From contig CAZQKM010000008.1 in NCBI GenBank assembly GCA_964593925.1, positions 27,516-91,515 on the forward strand: a stretch of DNA of 64,000 bases, in the 5' to 3' direction. Position 1 is the first letter of the stretch. Every line of letters starts with the position of its first letter. Origin of the DNA: Oleidesulfovibrio sp964593925. Its GTDB lineage: Bacteria; Desulfobacterota; Desulfovibrionia; Desulfovibrionales; Desulfovibrionaceae. Position numbers and translations under genes: made by a program. The notes beneath the pieces are model-generated. The model did not search any database and had not been told where the DNA came from. It saw only the letters and a list, made by a program, of their open reading frames with translations. This document shows, piece by piece, positions 26,746 to 36,241 of this stretch.

Positions 26746-26818
26746 AGTGAGGAGATAATCCTGCTGTTTTGGTTAAGTCAGGTTTGTGTTGGGGGATAGT
26801 ATAAGGAGGTATTATTGT

Positions 26819-27019
26819 ATGTGGCTTTCGTACACATTATATCATGCCATAATTATAGCTGTACGGCACAGGTTTTTCAAGAGTGATTTTTGCCTGGATA
26901 TGTCATTGGGGCTTTTTTTATGGTGGGGGCTGCTGGACAGCTTGATGACAATGGGGCATAGCCGTAGGGTATATGTTTTTTCCGGGCGAGGACCAAGGGG
27001 TTCGTTGCGGCGTCTGTAA
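26819..27019 (+). CDS. Possible small uncharacterised protein upstream of gmhB
   Basis: A 66-codon frame with an ATG eight bases after a strong AAGGAGG ends 15 bases before the gmhB start. The product would have one hydrophobic stretch (SLGLFLWWGLLDSL) and a basic C-terminus. I recognise no family. The good ribosome site and tight placement suggest a coupled small membrane protein or a leader peptide, but the composition is not strongly protein-like. Confidence 0.3.
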   Translation: MWLSYTLYHAIIIAVRHRFFKSDFCLDMSLGLFLWWGLLDSLMTMGHSRRVYVFSGRGPRGSLRRL

Positions 27020-27034
27020 TTCAAGGAGGACTGC

Positions 27035-27685
27035 GTGCCCCTTATTGATTCCATCCTGCTTGATCGCGACGGTACGATTATCGTGGACAAGCATTACCTA
27101 TGTGACCCTGGCGGGGTTGAACTGTTGCCACATGTGGCAGACGCGCTTGCCCATGCCTACCGGGAAGGTAGACGCTTGTTTGTTGTTACCAATCAGTCGG
27201 GCATAGGGCGGGGCATGTTCACCGACGCAGCATATCAGGCGTGTAGTGACCGTTTGGAGTCGTTGCTTGCCCAGCACGGTGCAAGGTTTACCGCTTCGCG
27301 CTACTGCCCCCATGCGCCTGATTCTTTTGGACATGGTTGTACATGTCGTAAGCCCATGACGGGTATGTGGATGTCATTGCGCACGCAGTACGGACTGTAC
27401 GCTGCAAAAAGCGTGATGATTGGCGATAAAGGGGTGGATGTGGCTTTTGGCAGGAGGGCGGGGCTTGCTGCAAGTATTCTTGTACTTACAGGCAAGGGTA
27501 AGACAGAAGCACATAGGCTGGGACTTGCAGAATTTGCTGTCAGGGCAGAGCAGACTGGTGGTTGGGCGGAATGCAAGACTATCTCTGACGAAACAGACTT
27601 GACTCCCCATGTCGTGGCCTGTGACGTGGCCATGGCTTTTGAGTGGGTACGTGTTGTGCTGGAGGGTGGATCGTGCAGCGAATAG
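27035..27685 (+). CDS. gmhB: D-glycero-D-manno-heptose 1,7-bisphosphate 7-phosphatase
   Basis: A 216-residue HAD phosphatase of ADP-heptose synthesis for LPS core. Motif I DRDGT (10-14) carries the catalytic Asp pair. The TNQSGIGRG loop follows near 51, the zinc-loop cysteines CPHAPDSFGHGCTCRKP near 89-105, and motif IV GDKGVDVAF near 128. The GTG start (27035) follows AAGGAGGACTGC. It overlaps the heptosyltransferase gene by 13 bases. The C-terminal 40 residues go beyond the usual family length. Confidence 0.9.
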   Translation: MPLIDSILLDRDGTIIVDKHYLCDPGGVELLPHVADALAHAYREGRRLFVVTNQSGIGRGMFTDAAYQACSDRLESLLAQHGARFTASRYCPHAPDSFGHGCTCRKPMTGMWMSLRTQYGLYAAKSVMIGDKGVDVAFGRRAGLAASILVLTGKGKTEAHRLGLAEFAVRAEQTGGWAECKTISDETDLTPHVVACDVAMAFEWVRVVLEGGSCSE

Positions 27686-28704
27686 CGGTATGGAACACTG
27701 CTTTTCTGGGTGACGCGGTGTTGACCATACCGTTGATCAGAACATTAAAAAATGCATACCCCAATGCCACCATTGATTTTTGGGTGCGTAAAGGGTTTGA
27801 AGGATTGTTCGCGGCCCAGCCCGAGCTTGAAGAAGTCTATGGTTATGACAAAAATGGTGCGGAGGGTCGCGTTCGTGGAGTCGTAAAGGCCGTGCGGCAT
27901 ATGGCCGAAAAAAAATATTCTCTGTTTGTTTCGGCCCATACAAGTCCGCGTAGCGCCCTGATTGCCCGTGGATCAGGGGCTAAGATACGTATTGGTTATG
28001 ATACACCTTTTATAAATCGCTGCTGCTACACGCATACTGTGCAGCGCATGTTCCACCAGTTGCAAGAGGTAGAAAGGTTGCTGCGGTTGACAACGCCGTT
28101 GGACATCGCAGAGATGCTGCACTGGCCGGAGCTGGTGTTGTCAGATAATGCTCTGCATAATGCTGCAACATTTTTTGCCCGGCGGGTTACACGGCCTGTT
28201 GTGGGGCTGCATCCCGGATCTGTATGGGGTACAAAGCGGTGGCCTGCGGTGTGGTATGCTGAGGTAGCCTCGCGTGCCGTGGCGTGCGGAGCACAGGTCA
28301 TGCTTTTTGCCGGTCCTGGAGAGGAGGAGACAGCACGTGATGTGCTGCGGCATATCATTACAGACGGCAGGCCTGATGCAGTGCTCGATTGTTCGGGGCG
28401 TCTCTCTCTGCCGGAATTGGCAGCCTACCTTGGCAGGCTTGATTGCTATGTGACCAATGATTCCGGCCCTATGCATCTTGCCTGGGCACAGCGTACGCCG
28501 GTTACAGCCATTTTTGGCCCCACCGTGCGTGCATTGGGTTTTTTTCCGCGAGGTGAGGCATCTTTTGTGGTGGAGTCTGCTGTAAGCTGTAGGCCATGCG
28601 GCTTGCATGGACCACAAACCTGCCCCCAAGGACACCATAGGTGTATGACACAAGTCACCCCCCAGATGGTATGGGAGGACGTACAAAAAAAGCTTTTTAA
28701 GTGA
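27673..28704 (+). CDS. waaF: ADP-heptose:LPS heptosyltransferase (family 9)
   Basis: About 343 residues. The N-terminal Rossmann part begins QRIAVWNTAFLGDAVLTIPLI, a heptosyltransferase hallmark, and the C-terminal half has VGLHPGSVWGTKRWP and CYVTNDSGPMHLAWA (nucleotide-sugar binding). Four Cys near the end (CRPCGLHGPQTCPQGHHRC) are typical of this subfamily. The GTG at 27673 follows GGAGGGTGGATC. It adds heptose to LPS inner core. Whether it is heptosyltransferase I or II cannot be fixed from sequence alone; II is more likely. Confidence 0.9.
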   Translation: MQRIAVWNTAFLGDAVLTIPLIRTLKNAYPNATIDFWVRKGFEGLFAAQPELEEVYGYDKNGAEGRVRGVVKAVRHMAEKKYSLFVSAHTSPRSALIARGSGAKIRIGYDTPFINRCCYTHTVQRMFHQLQEVERLLRLTTPLDIAEMLHWPELVLSDNALHNAATFFARRVTRPVVGLHPGSVWGTKRWPAVWYAEVASRAVACGAQVMLFAGPGEEETARDVLRHIITDGRPDAVLDCSGRLSLPELAAYLGRLDCYVTNDSGPMHLAWAQRTPVTAIFGPTVRALGFFPRGEASFVVESAVSCRPCGLHGPQTCPQGHHRCMTQVTPQMVWEDVQKKLFK

Positions 28705-28793
28705 AGAATGCGAAGCAGGTTAGGGCGATGGCTCCGCTTGTTTTATGGATATAATACGGTATTTTCAGTGCCTAGTGGGGAATCGGTGAAATT

Positions 28794-28830
28794 AAACAGG
28801 GGCGGAAGAATATTTCTTCCGCCCCTGTTT
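28794..28830. terminator. 17-base-pair terminator between convergent waaF and antiporter genes
   Basis: AAACAGGGGCGGAAGAA and its perfect complement flank a three-base loop. It sits between two converging genes and is symmetrical with A/T ends, so it can end transcripts from both sides. Confidence 0.85.
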
Positions 28831-28856
28831 GTATGTGTATATGCGTGGCTTCTACC

Positions 28857-30296
28857 CTAGAAGAAAAGGAAGGTTACCACTATAAATACAGGGACCAGGA
28901 AGGCTACAGACCATGCCATGTATCCGAAGAAACTAGGCATTCTGACTCCTTGGTCTTCAGCTATGGAACGCACCATGAAGTTGGGAGCATTACCAATATA
29001 TGTATTGGCGCCCATGAATACCGCACCCGCGGAGATGGCCAACAGGGTCTGGCTCAAGTCGTTCATCAGATGTACGGCGTCACCGCCCGCAGTGTTGAAG
29101 AATACAAGATATGTAGGAGCATTATCAAGGAAGCTTGACAGCACACCCGTAAGCCAGAAGTACATGTAGTTGACCGGTTGGCCGTTGCTGCTGACCATTT
29201 CGATGACGCCACTCAAGGCACCGGATTCACCAGCCTTGAGGATTGCAATGGCTGGAATCATGGAGATGAATATACCGGAGAATAGCTTGGCTACTTCTAC
29301 AATGGGGAACCAGTTGAAGTCGTTTTTCCTGCGGCTTTCTGGGTTGGTCAGGCGCAGAGACAGGGCGGCGATGAGCAGCAGCAGCACATCGCGAACGATG
29401 TTTTGCAGGTCTACAGGTACATGATAGATAGTAAGGCTGATACCGGGGCGCCACAAGCCGCTCAAGAGCACGGCACCCACAACGCCAAGCAACAGCAGCA
29501 GGTTGATTTTGCCTTCAAGGCCCAGCTTTTCGCCGGAGTTGTCTACTTCAGGGGTGGGTTTGCCCTCTTTGGCAAACAGTACAGTGTCAAGCACAAAGTA
29601 CACACCCAGCAGAATGGTGGCCACAAAGATCATGGGCACCAGCATATGGCTGGTGGTCCAGAAAAAAGAGACGCCTTTCAAAAAACCAAGGAACAAGGGG
29701 GGGTCGCCCAAAGGTGTCAGCGAACCGCCAATATTGGCTACAAGAAAGATGAAGAATACGACAGAGTGGACCTTGAACCTGCGGTGTGCGTTGGCACGCA
29801 GCAGGGGGCGGATGAGGAGCATGGCCGCACCGGTGGTACCCATCCAGCTTGCCAGCACTGTGCCAATAAGCAGAATGCCGGTGTTCACCACAGGTGTACC
29901 CACAAGTGAGCCGGTAAGGCGCACTCCACCTGCCACGGTAAAGAGCGAAAGCAGCAGGATGATAAAGGGGATGTATTCAAGGAAGAGGGTATGCACAACT
30001 TCGTATACTGCCAGTGACAGGCCGAACTGGGTGGTAAAGGGGATCAGAAAGGCCAGTGCCCAGAACAAGGAAACCTTGCCAAAGTTGTTGTGCCAGAAGT
30101 GCGGCGCGGTGAGCGGAAAAATAGCAATGGAGAGCAACATGCAGGCAAAAGGAATGACCCACATTACTCCTAGTTCGGCTCCATCCAGATGAGGAGCGCC
30201 GTAGCCACCTGCCGCCATTGCCGTATGGGGCAACAGGGAGACCGCCGTGAGTGTAAGCACTGCGGTAAAAAGTTTAAGAAAACTCCAGCGGTTCAC
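28857..30296 (-). CDS. NhaD-type sodium/proton antiporter (ion transporter superfamily)
   Basis: About 479 residues. A cleavable-looking signal (1-29, ending TAMAA) comes before 11-12 membrane segments. Signature stretches are NIGGSLTPLGDPPLFLGFLKG, SSFLDNAPTYLVFF and GANTYIGNAPNFMVRSIAE, which place it in the NhaD/CitM/ArsB superfamily. The GTG at 30296 follows AAGGAGGCAAAGAAC, which fits better than upstream ATGs. Exchange of Na+ for H+ is the likely role; other anion or carboxylate substrates are possible. Confidence 0.88.
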   Translation of the reverse strand: MNRWSFLKLFTAVLTLTAVSLLPHTAMAAGGYGAPHLDGAELGVMWVIPFACMLLSIAIFPLTAPHFWHNNFGKVSLFWALAFLIPFTTQFGLSLAVYEVVHTLFLEYIPFIILLLSLFTVAGGVRLTGSLVGTPVVNTGILLIGTVLASWMGTTGAAMLLIRPLLRANAHRRFKVHSVVFFIFLVANIGGSLTPLGDPPLFLGFLKGVSFFWTTSHMLVPMIFVATILLGVYFVLDTVLFAKEGKPTPEVDNSGEKLGLEGKINLLLLLGVVGAVLLSGLWRPGISLTIYHVPVDLQNIVRDVLLLLIAALSLRLTNPESRRKNDFNWFPIVEVAKLFSGIFISMIPAIAILKAGESGALSGVIEMVSSNGQPVNYMYFWLTGVLSSFLDNAPTYLVFFNTAGGDAVHLMNDLSQTLLAISAGAVFMGANTYIGNAPNFMVRSIAEDQGVRMPSFFGYMAWSVAFLVPVFIVVTFLFF

Positions 30297-30401
30297 CGTT
30301 CTTTGCCTCCTTGTTGCGTGAGAACGTTGCCTGAAGTGGAAAAACAAACAGGCATTTTGATTAACATACGGCATACCATGGATGATTTGTCTTGAACCCA
30401 T

Positions 30402-30668
30402 GGCATGTACAACAAATAACCGTGTTGTAAACGGTCACAATCAACTACCCGTTCTACCGGAGGCAGGCAGACTTTTCAATAAGAACCGTACCTCTAAGCT
30501 TGAAAAAACGGCTGGCACGCATATTTATTAAATATTTTATAATGTTATCTTTTCCTGTAGGGGCTGTGTTACGGCCTCTACAGGATGACAGCCTGGGCAG
30601 AACCTTGTATGTGTCAATGCTTGGCAGGCACTATGTATACGATGAATATTTAAGTATTGGTATGAGTT
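30402..30668. other. Divergent upstream region of the antiporter and trmH genes
   Basis: No gene is supported. A TATAAT (30538) and a TTGAAA/TATTTA pair (30500 and 30522, 16 bases apart) in the plus direction are possible promoter elements for the methyltransferase gene. Confidence 0.4.
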
Positions 30669-31259
30669 ATGACAAAACAGCGTACAGCAGAGCGGATGGA
30701 GAAAATCAGATGGGTACTTGCGCGACGACAAAACGATCTGACTCTTGTTCTTGCCAACATTCATGACCCGCATAATGTTTCGGCAATCTATCGTAGTTGC
30801 GACGCGTTTGGCGTACCCCGGGTACATTTATATTATACGGACACGGCGTTTCCTGCTTTGAGTGGGCGTTCTTCTGCCTCGGCTCGCAAATGGGTGGAAA
30901 CACAGCGTCACCAAACTCCTACAACGCTCAAGGGCGCTCTCAAAGAGCGGGGCTGCCGTATTCTGGTGACCAGCTGTTCTCCTTCGGCACGGCCATTTAA
31001 CGAGTGGGATCTGGCGGAACCCACGGCCGTGATTATGGGGAATGAGCATGGGGGAGTAGCTGCGGAGCTTTTGGATATGGCCGATGGTGAGATGTATATT
31101 CCTATGTTTGGCATGATTCAAAGCTTTAACGTCTCGGTAGCCGCGGCAGTGATTCTTGCCGAGGCCTCGCGGCAGCGGCAGCGCGCGGGCAGGTATGATT
31201 CGCCTACGTATTCAGAAGAAGAATACACTGCACTGTTAGAAGTATGGACAAAAAAATAG
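30669..31259 (+). CDS. trmH: SPOUT-class RNA 2'-O-methyltransferase (TrmH-like)
   Basis: A 196-residue knotted methyltransferase. Motif 1 VLANIHDPHNVSAIYRSCDAFGV (27-49, with the catalytic Arg), motif 2 AVIMGNEHGGVAAELL near 124, and motif 3 IPMFGMIQSFNVSVAAAVIL near 145 are complete. The close match of motif 3 to tRNA Gm18 methyltransferase suggests tRNA (guanosine-18-2'-O) methylation. It stands alone, with the GT gene converging from the other side. Confidence 0.9.
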   Translation: MTKQRTAERMEKIRWVLARRQNDLTLVLANIHDPHNVSAIYRSCDAFGVPRVHLYYTDTAFPALSGRSSASARKWVETQRHQTPTTLKGALKERGCRILVTSCSPSARPFNEWDLAEPTAVIMGNEHGGVAAELLDMADGEMYIPMFGMIQSFNVSVAAAVILAEASRQRQRAGRYDSPTYSEEEYTALLEVWTKK

Positions 31260-31447
31260 CTGAAGCTCCCTGCATTTTGTGTCTGTACCGCACTGGGTAT
31301 GGCTGGCCATGGCGGTGGGAGTTTTTGGGGGGGGTATGCTGTGTGTCCATGGCCTTGTGTCTAGCAGGGTAAGCAATAAGGGGCATGTTCTCAGCATATT
31401 CAAGGGGTTATGGTCGGTAGCTTGATGAGGCAGCGAAAAGCGGGCCG

Positions 31448-32689
31448 CTAGAGCAGGTCGAGTTCGCTCAACCAGCCTTCGTACAGGGATTGCAGGGTTG
31501 GCTCGTTTGCGCGTCGTGCCCAGTTGGCCAGTCCTGCTGCTTTTTTTGTGAGTGTGCCTACATCTTCAAGCATGGCGTTGATGTGTGCGGCTTTTTGTAT
31601 GGCTTGTTCTGCAAGGCCGACATTGCCAGCTTTGGCTGCACAGGCCGCCAGCTGGCGGTAGTGTGGTAGCAGGGGAAAAAAGTATGTTTGTAACAGGCGT
31701 ACCCCGCTTGCCTCAACATGCTGTCCCGCCTGTTCCAGGTAGCCTGCCAAAAGGGCGTATCCTGTCTGCCACAAGGGTTCTTGTTGCAACATTTCCCAGC
31801 AGGCTCCGGGGTCAAAAGTGCCTTGCATGCTATAAGACAGATCAGTCTCGCGATTTTCGGGCAGGGCAAGATAGGATTCCAGCCACGACGTCAGCATAAA
31901 TCGATAGCCGTCGCGTGCTGCATAGGTATGCAGATCCGGCCCGAACCAGCCTTTGCAGCGCTCATTGAGAAGCCGTGCGTTCATGTCATCGTCATCGCCG
32001 CGCCCAGGGGTTTGGCTTTCCAAGTGGATGACCTTGCTTTGGGTAATGCATGCAAGGCGCTTGCCTGCCTCGCCAATGCGGCAGCATAGCTCAAGATCTT
32101 CGCTACCGTTTTTATAGCCTTTGTAAAAGCCGCCACATTGAGCAAAAAGCGTTCGCTCCAGCATGAGGCAGGCACCGGTAATGGCTTGCAGGTTGCGGCG
32201 AGTATGTATGGCGGGATGCGTGGCAGGAAAGTTGGCATACAGATGCTGGGTGCGTAGCGCGGGGGTAAAGGCTATTCCTGCATGTTGTACCCTGTGCGAA
32301 TCGGGGTATAATAAAAGTGGTCCCACCGCTCCCAGCCGGTGGTCTTCCTCGAACGCTTTTAATAGTGGGCCCAGCCAGTGAGGGGTCAGCAGGGTGTCGT
32401 TGTTGAGAAAGAGCAGCTTTTGCCCTGTGGCTTTTTGGACACCGTGGTTGCATGCCGGGCCAAATCCCTTGTTGCTTTCTAGCCGGATGTGGCTGAATCG
32501 AGTCGCAAAAAGTGTTTTTCCCAGAGTAGCAAGGTGTACAGGAGTCTCGTCATCCGAGCCGTTATCGACTACAATGACCTCGTAAAAATCGCCCGGGGTA
32601 TGTTCACGCAGGCTTTTAAGGCAGTTTTTGGTAAGCGGCCATTGATTCCAGACGGGAATAATTATGGAAAGTTGTGGAGTATGAGTCAT
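31448..32689 (-). CDS. Family 2 glycosyltransferase
   Basis: A 413-residue protein. The N-terminal GT-A domain (1-230) opens LSIIIPVWNQWPLTKNCLKSL, has VVDNGSDDETP, the metal site FLNNDTLL near 94, an EDLELCCRIGEAG acceptor-side segment near 195 and GGFYKGYKNGSEDLE. The C-terminal 170 residues are helical and may form TPR-like repeats. The ATG at 32689 overlaps the stop of the upstream glycosyltransferase (ATGA), so the pair is coupled. The acceptor is unknown; cell-surface glycan or protein glycosylation is likely. Confidence 0.9.
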   Translation of the reverse strand: MTHTPQLSIIIPVWNQWPLTKNCLKSLREHTPGDFYEVIVVDNGSDDETPVHLATLGKTLFATRFSHIRLESNKGFGPACNHGVQKATGQKLLFLNNDTLLTPHWLGPLLKAFEEDHRLGAVGPLLLYPDSHRVQHAGIAFTPALRTQHLYANFPATHPAIHTRRNLQAITGACLMLERTLFAQCGGFYKGYKNGSEDLELCCRIGEAGKRLACITQSKVIHLESQTPGRGDDDDMNARLLNERCKGWFGPDLHTYAARDGYRFMLTSWLESYLALPENRETDLSYSMQGTFDPGACWEMLQQEPLWQTGYALLAGYLEQAGQHVEASGVRLLQTYFFPLLPHYRQLAACAAKAGNVGLAEQAIQKAAHINAMLEDVGTLTKKAAGLANWARRANEPTLQSLYEGWLSELDLL

Positions 32690-34470
32690 GACACTGGGTA
32701 GATATCGCATAATGCGGTATGTTTTCGTAATAAATCGTTACGGGCGGCTGTAAGGGTATGCTCCCGTATGCGTTGCATAGTGGCCGCGGGGTAAAGGTGT
32801 TCCATTTTAATTTTGTTACCCATGATGTGCCCTTGTTTTTCTGGGTTTGTGGCTTGGCGCATGCTGGAGTGTTGCATATGGGCGATACGCACGCTACCTG
32901 TAAAAATCGTATAGTATCCGCCTTGTGCACAGCGTATGTCCCGCTCCAGGTCGTCAAACTGCGAAGGGCTGAAGCGTACATCAAAGGCGCCGCATTTTTC
33001 CACGGAATCCATGTTGATAATGTGGCAGCAACCTGAGACAGAGAGGCAAGGGCGTGTGTGCGTGGATGCCAGAACAGATCGGTTGGTGGCAGCGTTACAA
33101 TAGATATGGATATGCTCATCCAGATCGGTAAAGCTGCGTTGCCCCAAATCGGGGGCAATGGTATAGTAGTCTGCGCATTGCACGGCGTGTGGCGGGGTGT
33201 GATCCATAATGGCACAGCCCACAGTGGCTGTGTGTTGTGAGTCAATGGCCACGGCGAGTAAGGGTTCAAGCCATTTTTCGGGCAGCAGGATGTCGTCGTC
33301 CAAAAACACGGCTTTTTGATGGCGTCTGACATCAGGCAAAGATAAAAGCCAATTGCGAGCTGCTGGCGCGCCGATATTTACTGGCAGGCGTGTAATCGCA
33401 AACTGTGCATGGGGCCATGTGGAGGCTTCATTCTGCAACATGGTGTACATGTCGCCGCCTGGCGGCGAGCTTTCTGAACCGTTGTCCAGCACAAAAACAG
33501 GTGTATGGGCCGCGTCGGAAGCACGCAGACTTTGTAGGGTACGGTACAGCAGCTCGGTTTTATTCCAAGAATAGAGCAAGATCGCCGGTGGATTATCATG
33601 GAGCTGCCTGTGGCATGATGCTTTGGGATGCAACAGTTCATAGAGCGACAGCGTAAGGCCGGGATGCCATGGATGTGCCCGCCAGAGCGGTTCTAGAACA
33701 GTGCATGCACTGGCGGTATCCTGGCATCGGAGTGCGCTTTCTACCTGCATTTCTGCACACCATAGGGCAAAGATATCAGCGGACGGGTCTTGCAGTGCCG
33801 CAAGCTCGGCATCGACCTGCGGAGCGTAGTCAGCTGTTCGGGGCAGATGGGCGTGGATGGTCCACTCGGCCCGCATACGCCGCCGGAGAATGTCTACTCC
33901 GGGAAATTGGGGTAGAGCTTGCAGGGCTTTATCCCAATATGCTTCTTGTGCAGTATCAAGGCACAATGCCAAGGCTTCATTGAGCCAAAAACAACAGTGG
34001 GCATCGTCTTTAATATGATGTGCAATGTTACGAGCTGCTTGCTGGGGATCTGAACGGTTCTGGGTACGCCAGGCATCATATTCGTGGGGAACAAGACTAC
34101 GGTTTAGTATATTGGCTGCCAGTGTAGCACTGGCTTTGTGTGGTGAAGCATGGGCAAACAGGCGTGTTACAAGGCGGCATAGCCTATGGTCCAGTGGGTG
34201 TTTTTGCCACGACCAAAGCAGGTGCGCTGCCATGGCCTGGTTTTCTGCGTGGTTGTTTACCTGTACGCTCAGGCCATGCTCAAGATGCATGAGCCGGATG
34301 TGTAGCCCCTCTACCCCCAGTACCCACAGTGGAAGCGCGTCACATAACCGGAGCATGACATGCGTGCGTGGGTCGTTCATGGTGTGTAGCCTTGGGTTGG
34401 GGAATTGGATTAGGCCGGGAGCATGGCGCACCACGTAGCATAAAGACCAAGTTTGCGGGCTGATAAGCAT
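32686..34470 (-). CDS. Large glycosyltransferase with a helical N-terminal region
   Basis: About 594 residues from ATG 34470; a start at 34380 has a better AAGG and would give 564. The first 280 residues are helical and unassigned. The GT-A domain follows: AILLYSWNKTELLYRTLQSL, FVLDNGSESS, NIGAPAARNWLLSL, the metal site FLDDDILLPEKW, SGCCHIINM and FDVRFSPSQFDDLERD. It shares these segments in order with the divergent gene at 34640, so they are paralogues. Upstream reading in this frame to 34815 overlaps the divergent gene and is rejected. Confidence 0.85.
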   Translation of the reverse strand: MLISPQTWSLCYVVRHAPGLIQFPNPRLHTMNDPRTHVMLRLCDALPLWVLGVEGLHIRLMHLEHGLSVQVNNHAENQAMAAHLLWSWQKHPLDHRLCRLVTRLFAHASPHKASATLAANILNRSLVPHEYDAWRTQNRSDPQQAARNIAHHIKDDAHCCFWLNEALALCLDTAQEAYWDKALQALPQFPGVDILRRRMRAEWTIHAHLPRTADYAPQVDAELAALQDPSADIFALWCAEMQVESALRCQDTASACTVLEPLWRAHPWHPGLTLSLYELLHPKASCHRQLHDNPPAILLYSWNKTELLYRTLQSLRASDAAHTPVFVLDNGSESSPPGGDMYTMLQNEASTWPHAQFAITRLPVNIGAPAARNWLLSLPDVRRHQKAVFLDDDILLPEKWLEPLLAVAIDSQHTATVGCAIMDHTPPHAVQCADYYTIAPDLGQRSFTDLDEHIHIYCNAATNRSVLASTHTRPCLSVSGCCHIINMDSVEKCGAFDVRFSPSQFDDLERDIRCAQGGYYTIFTGSVRIAHMQHSSMRQATNPEKQGHIMGNKIKMEHLYPAATMQRIREHTLTAARNDLLRKHTALCDIYPVS

Positions 34471-34639
34471 TGCGAATTCATAGACCGCAGGATATGCAAA
34501 TATCTTGTAGCGCTTTGCGTGCCAAGTCAAGCATGCGGTGTACAGTGGGAGGAAATGCGTGTTTTTTAATTGGGAAACCCTCGCTGGTATGGGTGATAAT
34601 TGTTTTTTGCGGGCCCTTGTCAAGGGAGGTGTCGGCAAA

Positions 34640-36241
34640 ATGCACTGTGTGTCACTAGCTGATAGGGCTTTGCAGAATGCCATGGGGGCGGAGCACACTT
34701 CTCCTGGTACGCGGGGTATCTGGCTGGAGCTTGGTAGAGCGTTGTTGTGTGCTTCTTGGGACGCAGATCCACTGGACGGTGTAACAGCATCGCAGCTGCT
34801 GGCGCTGGACGCCATACAGCCATTTCTTGAACCACCGGTGCGCCAGGCTGCGCAAGAGGTATGTACCGGTTGGCGCGTACCCGAAGAACAGCGTTACTAT
34901 GCGCACTTAGTGCAAAAGCGTGATATCCCGCGTATGCAGCGCTATCTTGAGCAGCAGGCAGAGCGGGAACCTCTCAATACCTACTGGATACAGCAACTCT
35001 TGGCTATTGCCATATACGAGGGGGATACGTCGCGTGCGGCTGATATAGTCACTCATACTCGAAGTGTGCCCCATGCTGTACGCCAGCGTGTGCTTGCAGA
35101 TGTCTGCTTTTTGCAGGAGGATTATGAGCGTGCTGCCGGCTACTACGCGGCGGTTTGGCCTGAGGGGACTGGAGGCGTTGTCGAACACCTGGTGCGTGGT
35201 GCCGAGGCGTTGTGCCGTGGTGGGGGTAATGAGCCCGCAGCAAGTTTGTGGCAGGCTGCATTGCGGGTACGGGGCTGGGACGCCAATTTGGTGTTGCGTG
35301 TTCATGACGCCATGACCGGGCTTGCCAGTGAGCGGCACCCCCCCGAGGGGCAAGGCGCTGTATTGCTTTATACATGGAATAAGGCGGAGTCTCTGGATGT
35401 AACGCTTAAAAGCTTGGCAGCATCAGAACTTGGTGACACGCTTGTTGTGGTGCTGGACAACGGCTCGACAGATGGTACCCCGCAAGTATTGGCCCGTTGG
35501 AAAACCATACTGGGCGAACGGATGCGAACCGTTACGTTGCCATGCAATGTGGGAGCGCCAGCGGCTCGTAACTGGCTTATGCACATGTCGGATTTGGATC
35601 ACTGCCGCTGGGTGGCGTATTGCGACGATGATGTGGAACTGCCCATGGACTGGCTGGGGTATTTTGGGGCAGCCATGCAGCAGTATCCTCGGGCTGCTGT
35701 ATGGGGGTGTCGTGTCGTGGATTTTGCAAATCCTATGCGGATGCAGGCTGTAGACATGCATCTTGATGTTGGTTCGGAACAGGCACCAGAGCAGGCTGCC
35801 TGGGATGGGGAACGACGTTTCGCCATATCCACACTACACCATCAGGATATGGACTTTGGACAGTTCTGCTATATGCGTCCATGTGCCACTGTTACTGGAT
35901 GTTGCCACATGTTTTTGCTTGCTGCGTTACGCAAGGGCGGTGGATTTGATCTGCGCTTTTCGCCCTCTCAATATGATGATGTTGAGCATGATCTGCGTCA
36001 CGTGCTGCAAGGTAACCTACCAGTATATCAGGGGCACCTTGGGGTACGCCATATGAAGCGTAGCGGCAAGGCTTCGCTGCTGAACACCTCGGAGCATGGT
36101 AGTGCCGTTGCCAATATGTACAAGCTGCAACAGCGCTATAGCAAAGAAGAATTTGACTGCATGCGTGCACATGTCACTGATGCGTGTTTGCAGGACCTGA
36201 AGGCCAAGGCAGCACACTTGGTTACCTTGCGGCAAGAATGA
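34640..36241 (+). CDS. Large glycosyltransferase, divergent paralogue of the gene at 32686
   Basis: A 533-residue protein. The N-terminal 230 residues are helical, with TPR-like segments (YWIQQLLAIAIYEGDTSRAADIV, ADVCFLQEDYERAAGYYAAV). The GT-A domain has AVLLYTWNKAESLDVTLKSL, VVLDNGSTDGTPQ, NVGAPAARNWLM, the metal site YCDDDVELPMDW, VTGCCHMFLL and FDLRFSPSQYDDVEHDLR. The ATG at 34640 follows AAGGGAGG about ten bases away. It is divergent from its paralogue, with a 169-base shared upstream spacer. Confidence 0.88.
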   Translation: MHCVSLADRALQNAMGAEHTSPGTRGIWLELGRALLCASWDADPLDGVTASQLLALDAIQPFLEPPVRQAAQEVCTGWRVPEEQRYYAHLVQKRDIPRMQRYLEQQAEREPLNTYWIQQLLAIAIYEGDTSRAADIVTHTRSVPHAVRQRVLADVCFLQEDYERAAGYYAAVWPEGTGGVVEHLVRGAEALCRGGGNEPAASLWQAALRVRGWDANLVLRVHDAMTGLASERHPPEGQGAVLLYTWNKAESLDVTLKSLAASELGDTLVVVLDNGSTDGTPQVLARWKTILGERMRTVTLPCNVGAPAARNWLMHMSDLDHCRWVAYCDDDVELPMDWLGYFGAAMQQYPRAAVWGCRVVDFANPMRMQAVDMHLDVGSEQAPEQAAWDGERRFAISTLHHQDMDFGQFCYMRPCATVTGCCHMFLLAALRKGGGFDLRFSPSQYDDVEHDLRHVLQGNLPVYQGHLGVRHMKRSGKASLLNTSEHGSAVANMYKLQQRYSKEEFDCMRAHVTDACLQDLKAKAAHLVTLRQE

